Part shown: piece after piece, positions 20,437-30,832 of the stretch
Layout: each line of letters begins with the position of its first letter
Numbering within the stretch: position 1 is the first letter of the stretch
Assembly: GCA_022560025.1 (NCBI GenBank)
Contig: JAFISE010000069.1
Location: 62,001-126,000 of the forward strand
DNA: 64,000 bases
Direction: 5' to 3'
From: Stagonosporopsis chrysanthemi
Taxonomy: Eukaryota > Ascomycota > Dothideomycetes > Pleosporales > Didymellaceae
Notes under the pieces: model-generated
Database searches by the model: none
What the model was told of the DNA's origin: nothing
The model's input: only the letters and a program-made list of their open reading frames with translations
Made by a program: the position numbers and the translations under genes

Positions 20437-22911
20437 ATGGCTTCCTTCGGAATACCCTCGTACCTCTCGTGCATCGATCCTCATCACTACATCAACCGAT
20501 TCACTGGTCAGCACTCGCAGCTCGCACCTCAGTTAGTAAACCAGATGTACATGCGGGAGCGATTCGAAATTCAACAAAGTAAGTCATCTCTCATTTTCAC
20601 ATTGTCAAGACTAATCCAAGCAAGTTGCTTGAATGATACGGATCAGCCAGCTAACAAATTTCAAGGTCACGCACAACAACACGTCCTCGGCGCTGGATAC
20701 TTCGCTGCACCTATCCAAGCACAAGCACCACCGCTTATCAGTAGGTCAATCTCCATGCCCTTGATTCGTGGCAGAGCTCTAACTTCACCAGCGAATTATT
20801 ATGGTCCGGTCAACGTTGGATCTGGGAACTTCACTGGTCACCAATCTGGCTACAACCACCAGGGCAATAGTCATGTTGCCAATGGTGTTCAGGCCAGTTC
20901 CAATGTCCCTATCCCTGCCCTTGTTCTCGCTCCTATTGCCGCCCCTATTCCCACTCCTAATGCCGCCCCTGTTCCCGCCCCTATCCAAGCCCCTGCTCCT
21001 CTCCAGATAGATCCCGCAAGAGTTTTTGATCTTATCAAAGATGATTCGGTACAAACTCCCATTGCGGGTGCACGTACGACCGTACCAGTACTGCGAGCCA
21101 AGCCGAAGTCGTCTTTCTGGAAAGAGGGCGCGCAATATCTGAGTAAAATGCTCAACAATCAGAGTGGCAGCAATGCATGGCGACTCTTCGAGTCAATGTC
21201 CGCTCTGGGTTCATCAGACCAAAGGCATAGATACTGCGAGGCCCACTGGCCCACCGCGAAATCTGCTTACAAGGACATCTTAGATATGTCCCAGTATTTC
21301 ATCGATGCGAGCGAAATGCTTATGTATGCTTTGAAATGGGATGGTCTTGATAGGCTTCCTGCTCTTACAGATTCGAGCGATAACATTCGCCTGAAAAGAG
21401 GGCAGCTTGAGAAGGAGATAGCCGAAGAGAAAGCCTCTTTGGTGAAGGCCCTACCAAAGAAGAAGCATGATAAGCGGATATGGGAAGAGCATGGTCAGTG
21501 GTCAAACTGGGTTAGTAACATGACCCGTGAGAGGTTTCGCGAGGCGTTCAGTATCAAGTACAGCGCGGCAAACGTCAAAGAGGTCATTGCGAAAGAGACG
21601 AGGAAGATCGAGAAAAAATTGTCGGAGGGCAGTACTGTCTCCAAGAAAAGAAAGGCGAGCACGGTGCCTGCCAAAGTCGAGAGGCGCAGCAAGAACCCCA
21701 AGGCTGCAGGGGCTCAACCCAGCACGCCAGAGATTGTTCCTGCTCGCGAACCAGCTCCGAGTGCAGGCAGCGATGTAGACGCTGAAGGAGAGACTGACGA
21801 CGAGCTCGTGCTGGATCCGACATCATCGTTCACAGATCAGCTCGCGGAAGAACTGAAAGAGGCAATGATGGCCGACATGCTGTCTGCCGAGCTGGAAGAA
21901 ACGACATCTCCTCAGCGCCAGGAGCCCTCCGCTGCTCTCCTCTCTGTACCCGACGATATCGAGCATGTTGAAGAGCAAGTCACATCTCACGTCTTACCTG
22001 ACGACACCACCCTCCCTACACCTGAAGACCTCGAGCATGTCAAGGAGCAGGTCACAGCTCACGTCTCATCCGCTGTTCCAGCAACAATGGAAGAAATCGC
22101 TGCGGTGTACACGGATGAAGGTTACTCCTCCACCTCCCCTTGTAGCCCTGAATTTTTGCAGCACGAGCAAGCACCCGCGGAGCAGGTTACAGCTCCCGAA
22201 TTTTTCACTAAAGATGCGCCGCAGGAAGAAAACATTGTGGTAGCTGAAGAATTTTCAGAGGTTGATATCACGAGCCTCTTCGGTGACGATGAAGAGCCAT
22301 CCGAAGACATTCCAGCCACTACATCGGAAGACGCTACCGCCCCCAGCATTGAAGAAGTCATCTCAGATGCTGATATTGCGAGCCTCTTCGGTGATGGTGA
22401 AGAGCCACCTGAAGTCGTTCCAGCCACTACATCGGAAGACACCGCCGCCCCCGATGTCGAAGAAGTCATCTCAGAGGAGGCCGTCATCCCAACCGCTGAT
22501 GTAGCCCAAGTGACTGAGAAACTTCCCGCCCCCATGACCGCGGACGAAATCGCTGCCATAACGGCCCACAGAGCCGAGCTCGCAGAGGATCAAATCGAGC
22601 TCGCCGCTCTCATAGTTGATGACGGCTACCAATTTACGAAACTGTGGTGGCAGCTTCACGACCTCATCCGTGGTCGGAGACAGAACCCTCTCTTCAGGAA
22701 GAAGACGGAGGGTGCTGAACCTCGCCTGAGGGCTAAGTATTGGGAGAAAGGACACGAGATTCAGCAGTGGGAGGCTGAATTGTCTGAGGTGGAGTGGGAG
22801 CTGGCGGTGCTTCCCAAGGTGCCGGTCGTGGTGGGGGAAGGTGAGCTTGAGAAGGCGGATGAGCCTCAGAGGGTAGCGGGCTCTTGTGGAGGGTCAAAGT
22901 TAGGATGGTAA
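20437..22911 (+). CDS. Repeat-rich acidic protein of unknown function
   Basis: Not recognised. Starts MASFGIPSYLSCIDP at ATG 20437. An intron at 20579-20665 (GTAAGT donor, gctaac branch, TTTCAAG acceptor) joins EIQQ to SHAQQH. The protein (about 795 aa) has a Pro/Ala low-complexity tract (20920-21010), a middle helical region with a basic stretch (SKKRKASTVPAKVERRSKNPK) that may be a nuclear signal, then a long acidic segment with two tandem repeat families: 24-residue units at 21955-22100 and 36-residue units at 22261-22476. The last 100 residues are helical and charged again (KLWWQLHDLIRGRRQN). No catalytic motif is seen. The acidic repeats plus a basic patch suggest a nuclear or scaffold role, but this is inference. 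Confidence 0.75.
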   Translation: MASFGIPSYLSCIDPHHYINRFTGQHSQLAPQLVNQMYMRERFEIQQSKSSLIFTLSRLIQASCLNDTDQPANKFQGHAQQHVLGAGYFAAPIQAQAPPLISRSISMPLIRGRALTSPANYYGPVNVGSGNFTGHQSGYNHQGNSHVANGVQASSNVPIPALVLAPIAAPIPTPNAAPVPAPIQAPAPLQIDPARVFDLIKDDSVQTPIAGARTTVPVLRAKPKSSFWKEGAQYLSKMLNNQSGSNAWRLFESMSALGSSDQRHRYCEAHWPTAKSAYKDILDMSQYFIDASEMLMYALKWDGLDRLPALTDSSDNIRLKRGQLEKEIAEEKASLVKALPKKKHDKRIWEEHGQWSNWVSNMTRERFREAFSIKYSAANVKEVIAKETRKIEKKLSEGSTVSKKRKASTVPAKVERRSKNPKAAGAQPSTPEIVPAREPAPSAGSDVDAEGETDDELVLDPTSSFTDQLAEELKEAMMADMLSAELEETTSPQRQEPSAALLSVPDDIEHVEEQVTSHVLPDDTTLPTPEDLEHVKEQVTAHVSSAVPATMEEIAAVYTDEGYSSTSPCSPEFLQHEQAPAEQVTAPEFFTKDAPQEENIVVAEEFSEVDITSLFGDDEEPSEDIPATTSEDATAPSIEEVISDADIASLFGDGEEPPEVVPATTSEDTAAPDVEEVISEEAVIPTADVAQVTEKLPAPMTADEIAAITAHRAELAEDQIELAALIVDDGYQFTKLWWQLHDLIRGRRQNPLFRKKTEGAEPRLRAKYWEKGHEIQQWEAELSEVEWELAVLPKVPVVVGEGELEKADEPQRVAGSCGGSKLGW
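20920..21005 (+). repeat. Pro/Ala-rich minisatellite-like tract
   Basis: Degenerate repeats of gcccctattcc-type units encode an APIP/APVPAPI-like tract within the repeat-rich protein. Seen directly in the sequence. Confidence 0.7.
21955..22098 (+). repeat. Two tandem 72-bp (24-aa) coding repeats
   Basis: Units starting at 21955 and 22027, each beginning D(I/L)EHV(E/K)EQVT(S/A)HV. The 72-bp period keeps frame. Copies differ mostly at third positions. Confidence 0.75.
22261..22476 (+). repeat. Two tandem 108-bp (36-aa) coding repeats
   Basis: Units start at 22261 and 22369. Both carry SLFGD(D/G)EEP followed by PATTSED and EEVIS. The core 'agcctcttcggtga' and 'ccagccactacatcggaaga' are identical in both copies, which indicates a recent duplication or concerted evolution. 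Confidence 0.8.
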
Positions 22912-23090
22912 GAGTTTTGTTTGATTGTTTGCATCTTGAGCGTGGATTTATGATGCCCCTCAGTCCGCTCAGAATATTAATGAACTGATCATATTCGTCA
23001 TATCTGCTACTAATCATTCTTATTGAGGCCAACTGTGTGGCTGTGCACAAAATTCCCTTCTGAAACCCAAAACCTAGAACCCAATGCCGT

Positions 23091-24340
23091 CTAATGCGCA
23101 CCATTACCAGATCTCTGCACAACCCTCTGCCTCTTCTTCTTAAGCATAACAAGCAGTATCAGTGCCGCAACAACTCCATCAATGACGCCCTCATCAATGA
23201 CAAAAGCACCGCCTGTAGCCCGGCTGCCCCACCACTTCTGGCTATACCTGCCGACCTAGATATTTTTCTGATGCTCACCTGACCCTACGATTTTGTACAA
23301 TGTCATATCGTGCGAATGCCACGCAATGTTCATCTTCCAAAAGAAGAGCTGCGAGTCTACCGTGAAGGACTCGGTGTGCAGACCCCACGTCTTGTTCTTC
23401 AGACTTACGGGGTGACTTGCGTGCGGCGAGTCCTCGGGAAAGGTCAGAATGGCTTCGCCAGTGAAGAGTCAGGCGTGCGACCAGTGCGCAAAAGGCTGGT
23501 TCTGGTCGTCTTTGATGACATACTTTAAGCCAACACAGGTCTGGCGACGGCAGGTGATGGTTAGGCTAAAGGAATTGTCTTTGAGAGTTTTTTCTTTGAT
23601 GGTGGCTTTGTAGCTGTCCGTTAAGCCTGTACAGGGGAGCGACATGTCCTTTGTGAGGTCAAGGATAGTATGGCTTTAGTAAGCATGCCGTGAGGTGTAA
23701 TCTAGTAGAAAGACATTGGCTTGAATGTGTTCAAGTCAAGAGGCGGGATACAGGAGGAATTGTCGTGTAGTGAGTCGAGCCAGGCGTCATCCTGAGATGA
23801 GTCAGTCCTGCGCTGGTAGACTATCATGTTCCCCTTAGTTGTAGTTGTGTCCACGTCTTGCAATAAGATCGCAGCCGACATGGTAGGTGGTGTAGAGGTT
23901 GAAACACAGGACAAAATCCTCAAGCGCTGTTGGCAGTCTTTGCGGTGATGATGGTAGATCAAGTTGCATGAATGGACATCGGACTCAAAGTGTACCGGCT
24001 TGTTATATAGACTGTCCACATTGCTTACTGATCTGCGGAGCATCTTGACTCCCTTCAATTGAGGTTGTCGGTCTGAACTGGAAAAGCAGACTTCGAAATG
24101 AAGGAGATTGGTAGCGAAGGGCCGCGGTTGGTTGATCTTTGCATGAAATGAGCCTGGCGTGGGGCCATGCTCGCTTTCTTCGCCTTGTCTGTACCACGCA
24201 CTGCCGCAACTCATCTCGACTGGACAACAAGTCTGATCACGGGATCGTGCCTTTGACCAGTGATGAATGATCAACGTGGTGCCTGATGACATCTGATTGG
24301 CCGAATCAGTCGAATGCGATTCAGGTCGACAATAATGCAA
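23091..24340 (-). pseudogene. Decayed fungal membrane-protein gene (frameshift plus two stops)
   Basis: On the minus strand a gene-like frame runs from about 24340 to 23702 (PPTMSAAILLQDV, MIVYQRRT, DDAWLDSLHDNSS, PPLDLNTFKPMS). A second frame, shifted, runs from about 23660 to 23091 (LDLTKDMSLPCTGL, LKYVIKDDQNQPFAHW, LFTGEAILTFPEDSPH, KNKTWGLHTESFTVDSQ, YSQKWWGSRATGGAF and a C-terminal hydrophobic segment VVAALILLVM then KKKRQR). The second frame is interrupted by TGA at 23469-23471 and TAG at 23256-23258 and ends at TAG 23091-23093. The three stops share one frame, and meaningful sequence lies on both sides of each. It resembles a family of uncharacterised fungal proteins with one C-terminal membrane helix. 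Introns do not explain the lesions. Confidence 0.65.
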
Positions 24341-25632
24341 CTCTACTTACAACAACCACAAAAATCGTGGGTCACGTTATCTGCCACCATTTCTTGTTGA
24401 TTCGATTTGTATCGACCTTGAGGCATAGCCTCAAAGAGCTTTCTGATTTGTGGATGAGACCGTGAGACTGCACGTGACTGTTGATACCGTGGATTCCACT
24501 ACGGTCTCCACGAGCATGAGGAGTCTCTTTTTTAAACTTGCGTGGGCAACTAGCACATCGACCTTGGTTGTTCTATGTTTCCCAGAAAATATCTAGCATC
24601 TTCTAAAAAGTCTTTGCAATGCCTGGTCCACCATCTACCCGAGTATCGAGCACAATAGCCCCTTTGTAGTAGGCGTGATATTTTGAGTGTGCCGTGGAGT
24701 CCTCTTCCTGCCAGACCGAACGGAAATATAGAAGGAATGTCTACATTAACTAACACGAGGCCAATGCTCGATACACGACTCGTACGCGAACATGTCCCAA
24801 GTGAGTAATGCACGTTGACCTTACATGTGTGCACTTGTCTATGCTTTGGGGCAGCCATAGAGAGATCTTGCACGCGGGACAGTGGTCGCTTAATTTTGGA
24901 TGCTCCTGCGCTGGTGCAGACGGCAGAGTCAACGACTTCGTGCTGTGTATGCTCGTGCGTGCCACGATGTTGAGCGGCAGAATCTCGGAACGCCGAGCGG
25001 CACGCGACTGAATGCAGCAACATGGTCCATATGTGGCGCACCCCTTGGCACCGTCATTGACCGGGATTAGGGTTCTGACGGTCGTTGGAGTGCGCCCCAC
25101 AAACGTGGACCTCTTGTTGCTCCTACCAACGAAGATCTGAAGCTTCAGGGTATCGAGACATTCACTGGAGAGGTGCGGGCAGGTTCAGTATACACAATAT
25201 AAGACGAGTCTTAGTGCACTTTGAAGTGCAGTTGGGAAATAACGAATTCGGTGGGATCACGGGCGCTAGAACATCAGCCGCTGTCGCGTTGGCCGCATTG
25301 TTTGGCTGAGCGGTGACGGCGCCTCTCTCGTCACCGTGCTGCCAAGTACCGTTGCGCGAAGCGCCAATCCAGGGTAAATGTAAAACACGTCGCCTTGTGT
25401 TCACTCAGACAATACTCTTTCTGTGAGCTGTTCGCTTTGTACATACATTCCTTTCACGACCCCTCCTGCCTCTTCACCTGCGCGAACCCTTACTTCCATC
25501 GCCAGGTCCACCTGCTTCCTCAACTACCCATCTATGGCCTTACACTGCCAGTAGCCGGGAATAAACACCAGGATTTACTGCGCACAACCTACACTACGAT
25601 TAGCGCTTACATAGCGCACGACTATACGTACA
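24341..25632. other. Intergenic, about 1.3 kb upstream of CSC1-like channel
   Basis: No gene recognised. A short inverted repeat (GTGGAtTCCAC, within accGTGGAtTCCACtacggt) lies near 24488-24507. The part from about 25380 is C/T-rich and likely contains the channel gene's promoter and 5' UTR. Confidence 0.4.
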
Positions 25633-28600
25633 ATGTCGAACACTCAGTCGCAGACGCCCACTTCGGGCGCAGGCGCCGCTTTCGGCAGAGAGAACCAGAG
25701 CATCGAGAACTTCGCCGCCTCTCTATCCACTGCTGCTGTGGTTTTCGGCGTGCAGATGGGGTTTTTCTTGATCTTGAGCGGCAACTGGAAAATCACGCGC
25801 TCAAAGAAGAGCACTAACGAGCCACCTACACAGCGACAGAGCCTGTTCCAGCGAATCTAGTGCGTATTCCTCCTCTTTCTTGTTTAATTTCGCTAACGAG
25901 TCGCAGCTACTACAAGACCGCCTATGTACCGCAAGCCAAACGCATCGCTGCGCCTGTCACCGCAATCGAATCAATCAAAACCGTGTTCAAGATCTCCGAC
26001 CGAGAACTTATTCGTATAGCTGGCGTTGACGGCTTCTTGTTCCTCGAGTACCTGCAACTCTTGCTTCGCATATTCATACCCATGGCCTGTGTCATCCTTC
26101 CGATTCTGTTGCCGATCAACCGCGCGGGAGACGTGGACGGCGTTTCAGGTCTCGATTCATTCGCGTGGCCCAACGTGGGCGTACTGAACAAGCAGCATCG
26201 GCTGTGGGCACACCTGATTCTGGCAGTACTCGTTGTATGCTGGGTCTGCTTCAATTTTTTCTTGGCTCTGAGGAAATTTGTGCGGCTGAGGCAAACAATC
26301 CTCACTATGCCAGAGCATCGAATGCGCGCTTCTGCGACCACGATTTTGGTCCAAAGTATCCCGCGCAAGTGGCTCACGGTGGCTGCTCTCGACGCGCTCT
26401 ATGATGTCTTTCCTGGTGGCATCAAAGAAATCTGGATCAACCGCAACTACGATGAATTGCAGGAAAAGGTCAACAAGCGGAGCCAAATTGCGAGAACACT
26501 CGAGGGAGCCGAAACAAATCTGATCATTAAATGTACTAAAAAGTACAAAGAGCAGCTGGAGGCCAAGGCCAAGGAAGAGGGCAAGAAGAAGAAGTCCAAA
26601 AAGGAGAAGAAGGCAGAAGAGGCGCAGAAGGACCATGATATTGCCAACGAGACCATCGATCACGGAATGGATGCTGGTAACCCTCATCAGATCGAGCGGC
26701 AATTACAGTCTGTCCTTGAGGAGGACTCATCCTCATCGTCTTCCGATTCGTCTCGCTCCTCGTCGCCTTCGCGCAAGAAGCCCATGTTCCCTATTCCTTT
26801 TGTTGGCCAAGGGCTACATGCTGTAGGAGATGGCTTCCGTGACGTGGGCCAAGGTGTCGGTAACTTCAACAAGAAGCTCTACGGCGGGTTCAAAGGTGCC
26901 TTTTCTGGAAAAGACAAGAATGCGAACGCGCAGCCCCAGCACGATGGTGGTGATGAGCAGTCAATTGCTTCACCTACATCTGCAGACTATCCACAGAGAG
27001 GCGCTAGCAGCGACACTTATTCACCCTTGGCAGCTCCAGACCAATATCAGCTAGACTCCGAGCGCACCGCTACAGAGACAAACACACCGGACGAGAAGCA
27101 CAAATACAAAGACCATGGAGAAACGCAAGAGAAAAAAGGCGCGGTCAGCAAGCTCGGCAGCTCACGCTTGAATCCATTCCGCTCTCTGCGACGTATGAGC
27201 GACGACTTTGCAAGCCCTCAGCCTTTCCGCAAACCTGGCGAAAAACTACCCGGGGAAGATCTGAAAGAGCCCGTTAAGGTCAAGTACGACTACAGAGGTG
27301 TTTACAATGAAAACGCTATCGAGGACGATGAAACTGCGCTCTGGAGATCGTATGTCACCCCCAAGGATCGTGAAACGATGCGTCTGCCCCTGTTCAGCTG
27401 GGACTGGTGGCCGTCTATCCCCTTTATTGGCAAGAAGGTCGACACGATCTATCACTGCCGTCAAGAGCTTGCCAAGCTTAATGCTGAGATTGACGAGGAT
27501 CAAGCCCATCCCGAGCGCTATCCTCTAATGAATTCGGCTTTTATCCAATTCAACCACCAGGTCGCAGCTCACATGGCTTGTCAGTCCTTGAGTCACCATG
27601 TTCCTAGGCAGATGGATCCTCGAACTGTTGAGGTCAATCCCAATCACGTGCTTTGGGACAATCTCACAATGAAGTGGTGGGAACGTTATCTCCGACTTTT
27701 CGGTGTCATTGTTCTGATCATTGGCCTCATTATCTTCTGGGGTATTCCAGTCTCGTTCACGGGAGCTCTGTCCCAAATTTCCACGCTGACAGATGAGCTA
27801 CCTTTCCTCAGCTTCCTCGAAGACATGCCGAACTGGGCTATCAGTTTCGTCCAGGGTGTACTGCCCCCTCTATTCCTGGCCATTCTTTTCGCAGTCTTGC
27901 CGATTATCCTGAGAACTTTGGCTGGAGCTACAGGAACTACAACGTCTGGAGAACGTGAGCTTCTGGTGCAGAATTTCTACTTCGCTTTTGTCTTCGTCCA
28001 ACTGTTCTTGGTTGTGTCCCTCTCCACGGGTATCACAGCAACGATTGAAAAAATTACCAACGACCCAATCAGTGTCCCTCAAACTCTTGCTGAGAATCTG
28101 CCCAGGGCTGCAAACTACTTCTTCTCGTACATGATCCTGCAGGCTTTCAGTATCAGTTCCGGAACACTGCTTCAGATCGGTGCAGTTGCCGTCATCATCA
28201 TCTTTGGCTTTTTCGACACAACACCTCGCCAGAAGGTCTCGAGGGTACTGAACAGGTCGGGCATTAACTGGGGCACCATGATCCCGGTCTACACCAACTT
28301 CGGCGCCATTGGCATCATCTACTCGATCATTTCGCCTTTGATCATTGTCATGATGATGATTACGTTCTCTCTGTTCTGGTTCACCTACAGGTACCAAATG
28401 ATCTACGTCTCGTACGCTAAGGCCGAAACGAACGGACTGATCTTTCCGAAGGCTGTTAACCAACTCTTTACCGGTCTGTACTTCCTCGAGCTTTGCCTTG
28501 TTGGTTTGTTCTTCCTACAGGATAACAAAGCCTGTGTGCCTCACGCGGTTATCATGATCGTTGTACTGATCTTTACCGTTCTCTTCCAATTTGTGTTGAA

Positions 28601-29372
28601 CCGAGCGTTTTCTCCGCTGTTCACCTACCTCCCGATCACCTTCGAGGACGAGGCTGTTGCACGTGACGAGGAGTTCCAGCGTGTCCAAGCCGCGCGCTGG
28701 ACAGAGACGCATGATGCGGAGCATCAGTCACTTGTCGGAGAAAATGCAGCCAAGACTGCCGAAGAGCGCGAACGCGCACATATGGAGGCAATGGACCGTT
28801 TGGACGTACAGCGAACACCTTCAGCCAACGATAACGAAGCATTCGAGCTCAAGAACATGGGGAGCCCGGGACGATCTCGCAAGACCGACTGGGCTAGTAA
28901 GAATAAGTCGCGTCAATCTGTTAATGAGAGCCGGTCACGGTCTCGCTCCCGCACCACGCCTAAGAAGCACAAGCGCAAGGATCCTTTGGACGCCTTTGCC
29001 GATACTCTCAAACGCGGCCTACTTGATGTTACAGATGGTGTCTCCCGTCCTGTGCGCGATATCGAGTCCCAGGTCCTGCCTACAGCCAATTTATTCGACA
29101 ACATCGACGACGAACTGCAAGACATAGAGCCCGAAGCCCGCCAGAAGCTCATTAAGCGTAGTTTCCAGCACCCGGCGACACGCACTATTCAGCCTGCAGT
29201 CTGGATTCCGCACGACGAACTGGGTATCTCTAAGGATGAGATCCAGCGCACAAGCAATTTCAGCTCCAGAATCTGGATTACCAGTGTCAATGCGAGGCTG
29301 GACGGACGCGGTAAGGTCATGTATAGAGGGCTGCCGCCTGATCGTGACCCGTTTGAGAACATGGAGATATAA
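25633..29372 (+). CDS. CSC1/TMEM63-family stress-gated cation channel (RSN1/PHM7-like)
   Basis: Hyperosmolality- or stretch-gated cation channel of the OSCA/TMEM63 family. Exon 1 (25633-25859) encodes an N-terminal segment with TM0 (STAAVVFGVQMGFFLIL). The 47-nt intron 25860-25906 joins IYYYKTAYVPQ, and exon 2 runs to TAA at 29372. Two more TM helices follow (YLQLLLRIFIPMACVILPI, HLILAVLVVCWVCFNFFL). Then comes the large cytosolic PHM7_cyt loop, here lengthened by a Ser- and Lys-rich insertion (26560-27100). The seven-helix RSN1 core (YLRLFGVIVLIIGLIIFWG through FTVLFQFVLNRAFSPL) ends with a long cytosolic tail containing an Arg/Ser run. The protein is about 1,230 aa. The membrane localisation call is strong; plasma membrane versus ER is not decided. 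Confidence 0.93.
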
Positions 29373-29835
29373 GATGCATTTCTGCAGGGTGATACCCCCT
29401 TTTTGATTGTTAGCGAGCATATGTTATTTCGTCGACTTTTCTTGCATAGCGTGCGCAGCTTGCATAGTACATACAGCGCTTGTCGCTCTTCACATGATGA
29501 TTGGAGTCACAGCTTTTGCTGCATTGCATGGCCTGTATGGCTGAGGTGGCAGACTATTAATATACATAATACATTTCCAATCAAACACAATTACTGAAGA
29601 ACATTGGCACACAATCAGGATAGATCGCCGCAGACCTATGATGCTTCGAGCATGTACTATCCACAGTCGTGGCTCTATCTCCCACTAGCACTACTGAAAG
29701 GTTGCGGTTTCGCAAAGTGGTGAAGTGCTCGTCACATATTTGACGCGTTACGCTAAACTTCCCCACAACGCGTCAACACCTCTGATCTGACACCAACACG
29801 ACATTAGCGTCTCTCCAGACCGCGCAATCGCAACG
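29373..29835. other. Intergenic
   Basis: 463 bp holding the channel's 3' UTR (AT-rich around 29560) and the promoter of the Fta4-like gene. No further feature was recognised. Confidence 0.4.
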
Positions 29836-30588
29836 ATGTCGAAGCAGGGTACGGTCGTTGAACAAAAGCAATGCTTCCTGCAAGCGAAGAAGCACCATCT
29901 CTCGCGCCCGATCATACCGTCACAGCGACTCAAGGCAATAGCAGAGGATGGAGGCATCGAGCTCAGCGTCGTCAAAGGCGCATTGGACAAGGTCAATCGC
30001 GACCTCAAACAGCACTCGCGCAAAGTGTACAGCCGGCAAATGATCGATCACGTTGTCGATCAGGTCGACCAGATGTACTGGGAATCCGGTGCCCGCGATA
30101 TTGACGAGGGGGACGCAGATGAAGCACCTGAAGAAGATACCAACACACTTTACCAGAGCGACAACTTGATTCTCGATGAAAACATCGCCAAGCTCCCTAA
30201 TGTCTGGGACACCTCTGCTGACCCTCCCTCGTCCCGCAACGTCGATCAAGACGACTACACCGCCGCCCTCGCCCGCCTGCAAGACCTCTCGGCGCAACGC
30301 CTTTCCCTACAAGCCAAGCTCACGACGTACCGTACACTCCTCACGCTGCTCGAACCATACCGCAAGCCGAAGGAGAACATACAACCGAACCTTGTGTGGA
30401 GGGATGCGCCACTTGCGCCGGAGCTGGCAAAAACAAGAACGCTGGCCATACGTGTTGCAGGGCGCATTGGAGAGAAGCTGGGCGATGTGCAAGTACCCGC
30501 TACAGCGGACGAAGACGACGAGGTTGACATGTTGGCCATGAAAGGACAGGGCAAGAAGAAGCTAGATGCAATCCTGGCTGGCTGGTGA
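29836..30588 (+). CDS. Fta4-like kinetochore (Sim4/CCAN complex) subunit
   Basis: Intronless 250-aa protein resembling the Sim4 complex subunit Fta4 of the inner kinetochore. Family-like features are the N-terminal QKQCFLQAKKHHLSRPIIPS block, a helix with VKGALDKVNRDLKQHSRKVYS, and HVVDQVDQMYWESGAR. A central acidic stretch is followed by a coiled-coil region (ALARLQDLSAQRLSLQAKLTTYRTLL) and a conserved C-terminal LAIRVAGRIGEKL. It is expected to sit at the centromere as part of the constitutive centromere network. The assignment rests on the pattern and length (fungal members are about 230-270 aa). Confidence 0.7.
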   Translation: MSKQGTVVEQKQCFLQAKKHHLSRPIIPSQRLKAIAEDGGIELSVVKGALDKVNRDLKQHSRKVYSRQMIDHVVDQVDQMYWESGARDIDEGDADEAPEEDTNTLYQSDNLILDENIAKLPNVWDTSADPPSSRNVDQDDYTAALARLQDLSAQRLSLQAKLTTYRTLLTLLEPYRKPKENIQPNLVWRDAPLAPELAKTRTLAIRVAGRIGEKLGDVQVPATADEDDEVDMLAMKGQGKKKLDAILAGW

Positions 30589-30832
30589 ATACGACACATA
30601 GATGTGGGTTTCGTTCGCTTGCAACTTGGTAGTGCAATATTTGCACTTGCCTAGAGTCTGTAGGCAGGCAGGCATGATGATTAGCTCTCGCCTCCCCATC
30701 ATGCGGAAAGCGCGACCACACTCCATGGTGTACCTCGAGAGCTGTTCTGTGCCAACTCGAGCATCTTCACAAAGCCCATCGTTACCGCAAACAGCCCAGC
30801 CATCGTTACGTTCTTATAACGCATTCGTTATC

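Noticed and set aside
22122..22559. Minus-strand Ser/Thr-rich frame across the repeat region
   Set aside because: Antisense shadow of the acidic repeats; the plus frame is spliced, long and repeat-structured in phase.
27870..28463. Minus-strand 197-aa frame inside the CSC1-like gene
   Set aside because: Lies entirely antisense to membrane helices of a well-supported channel gene.
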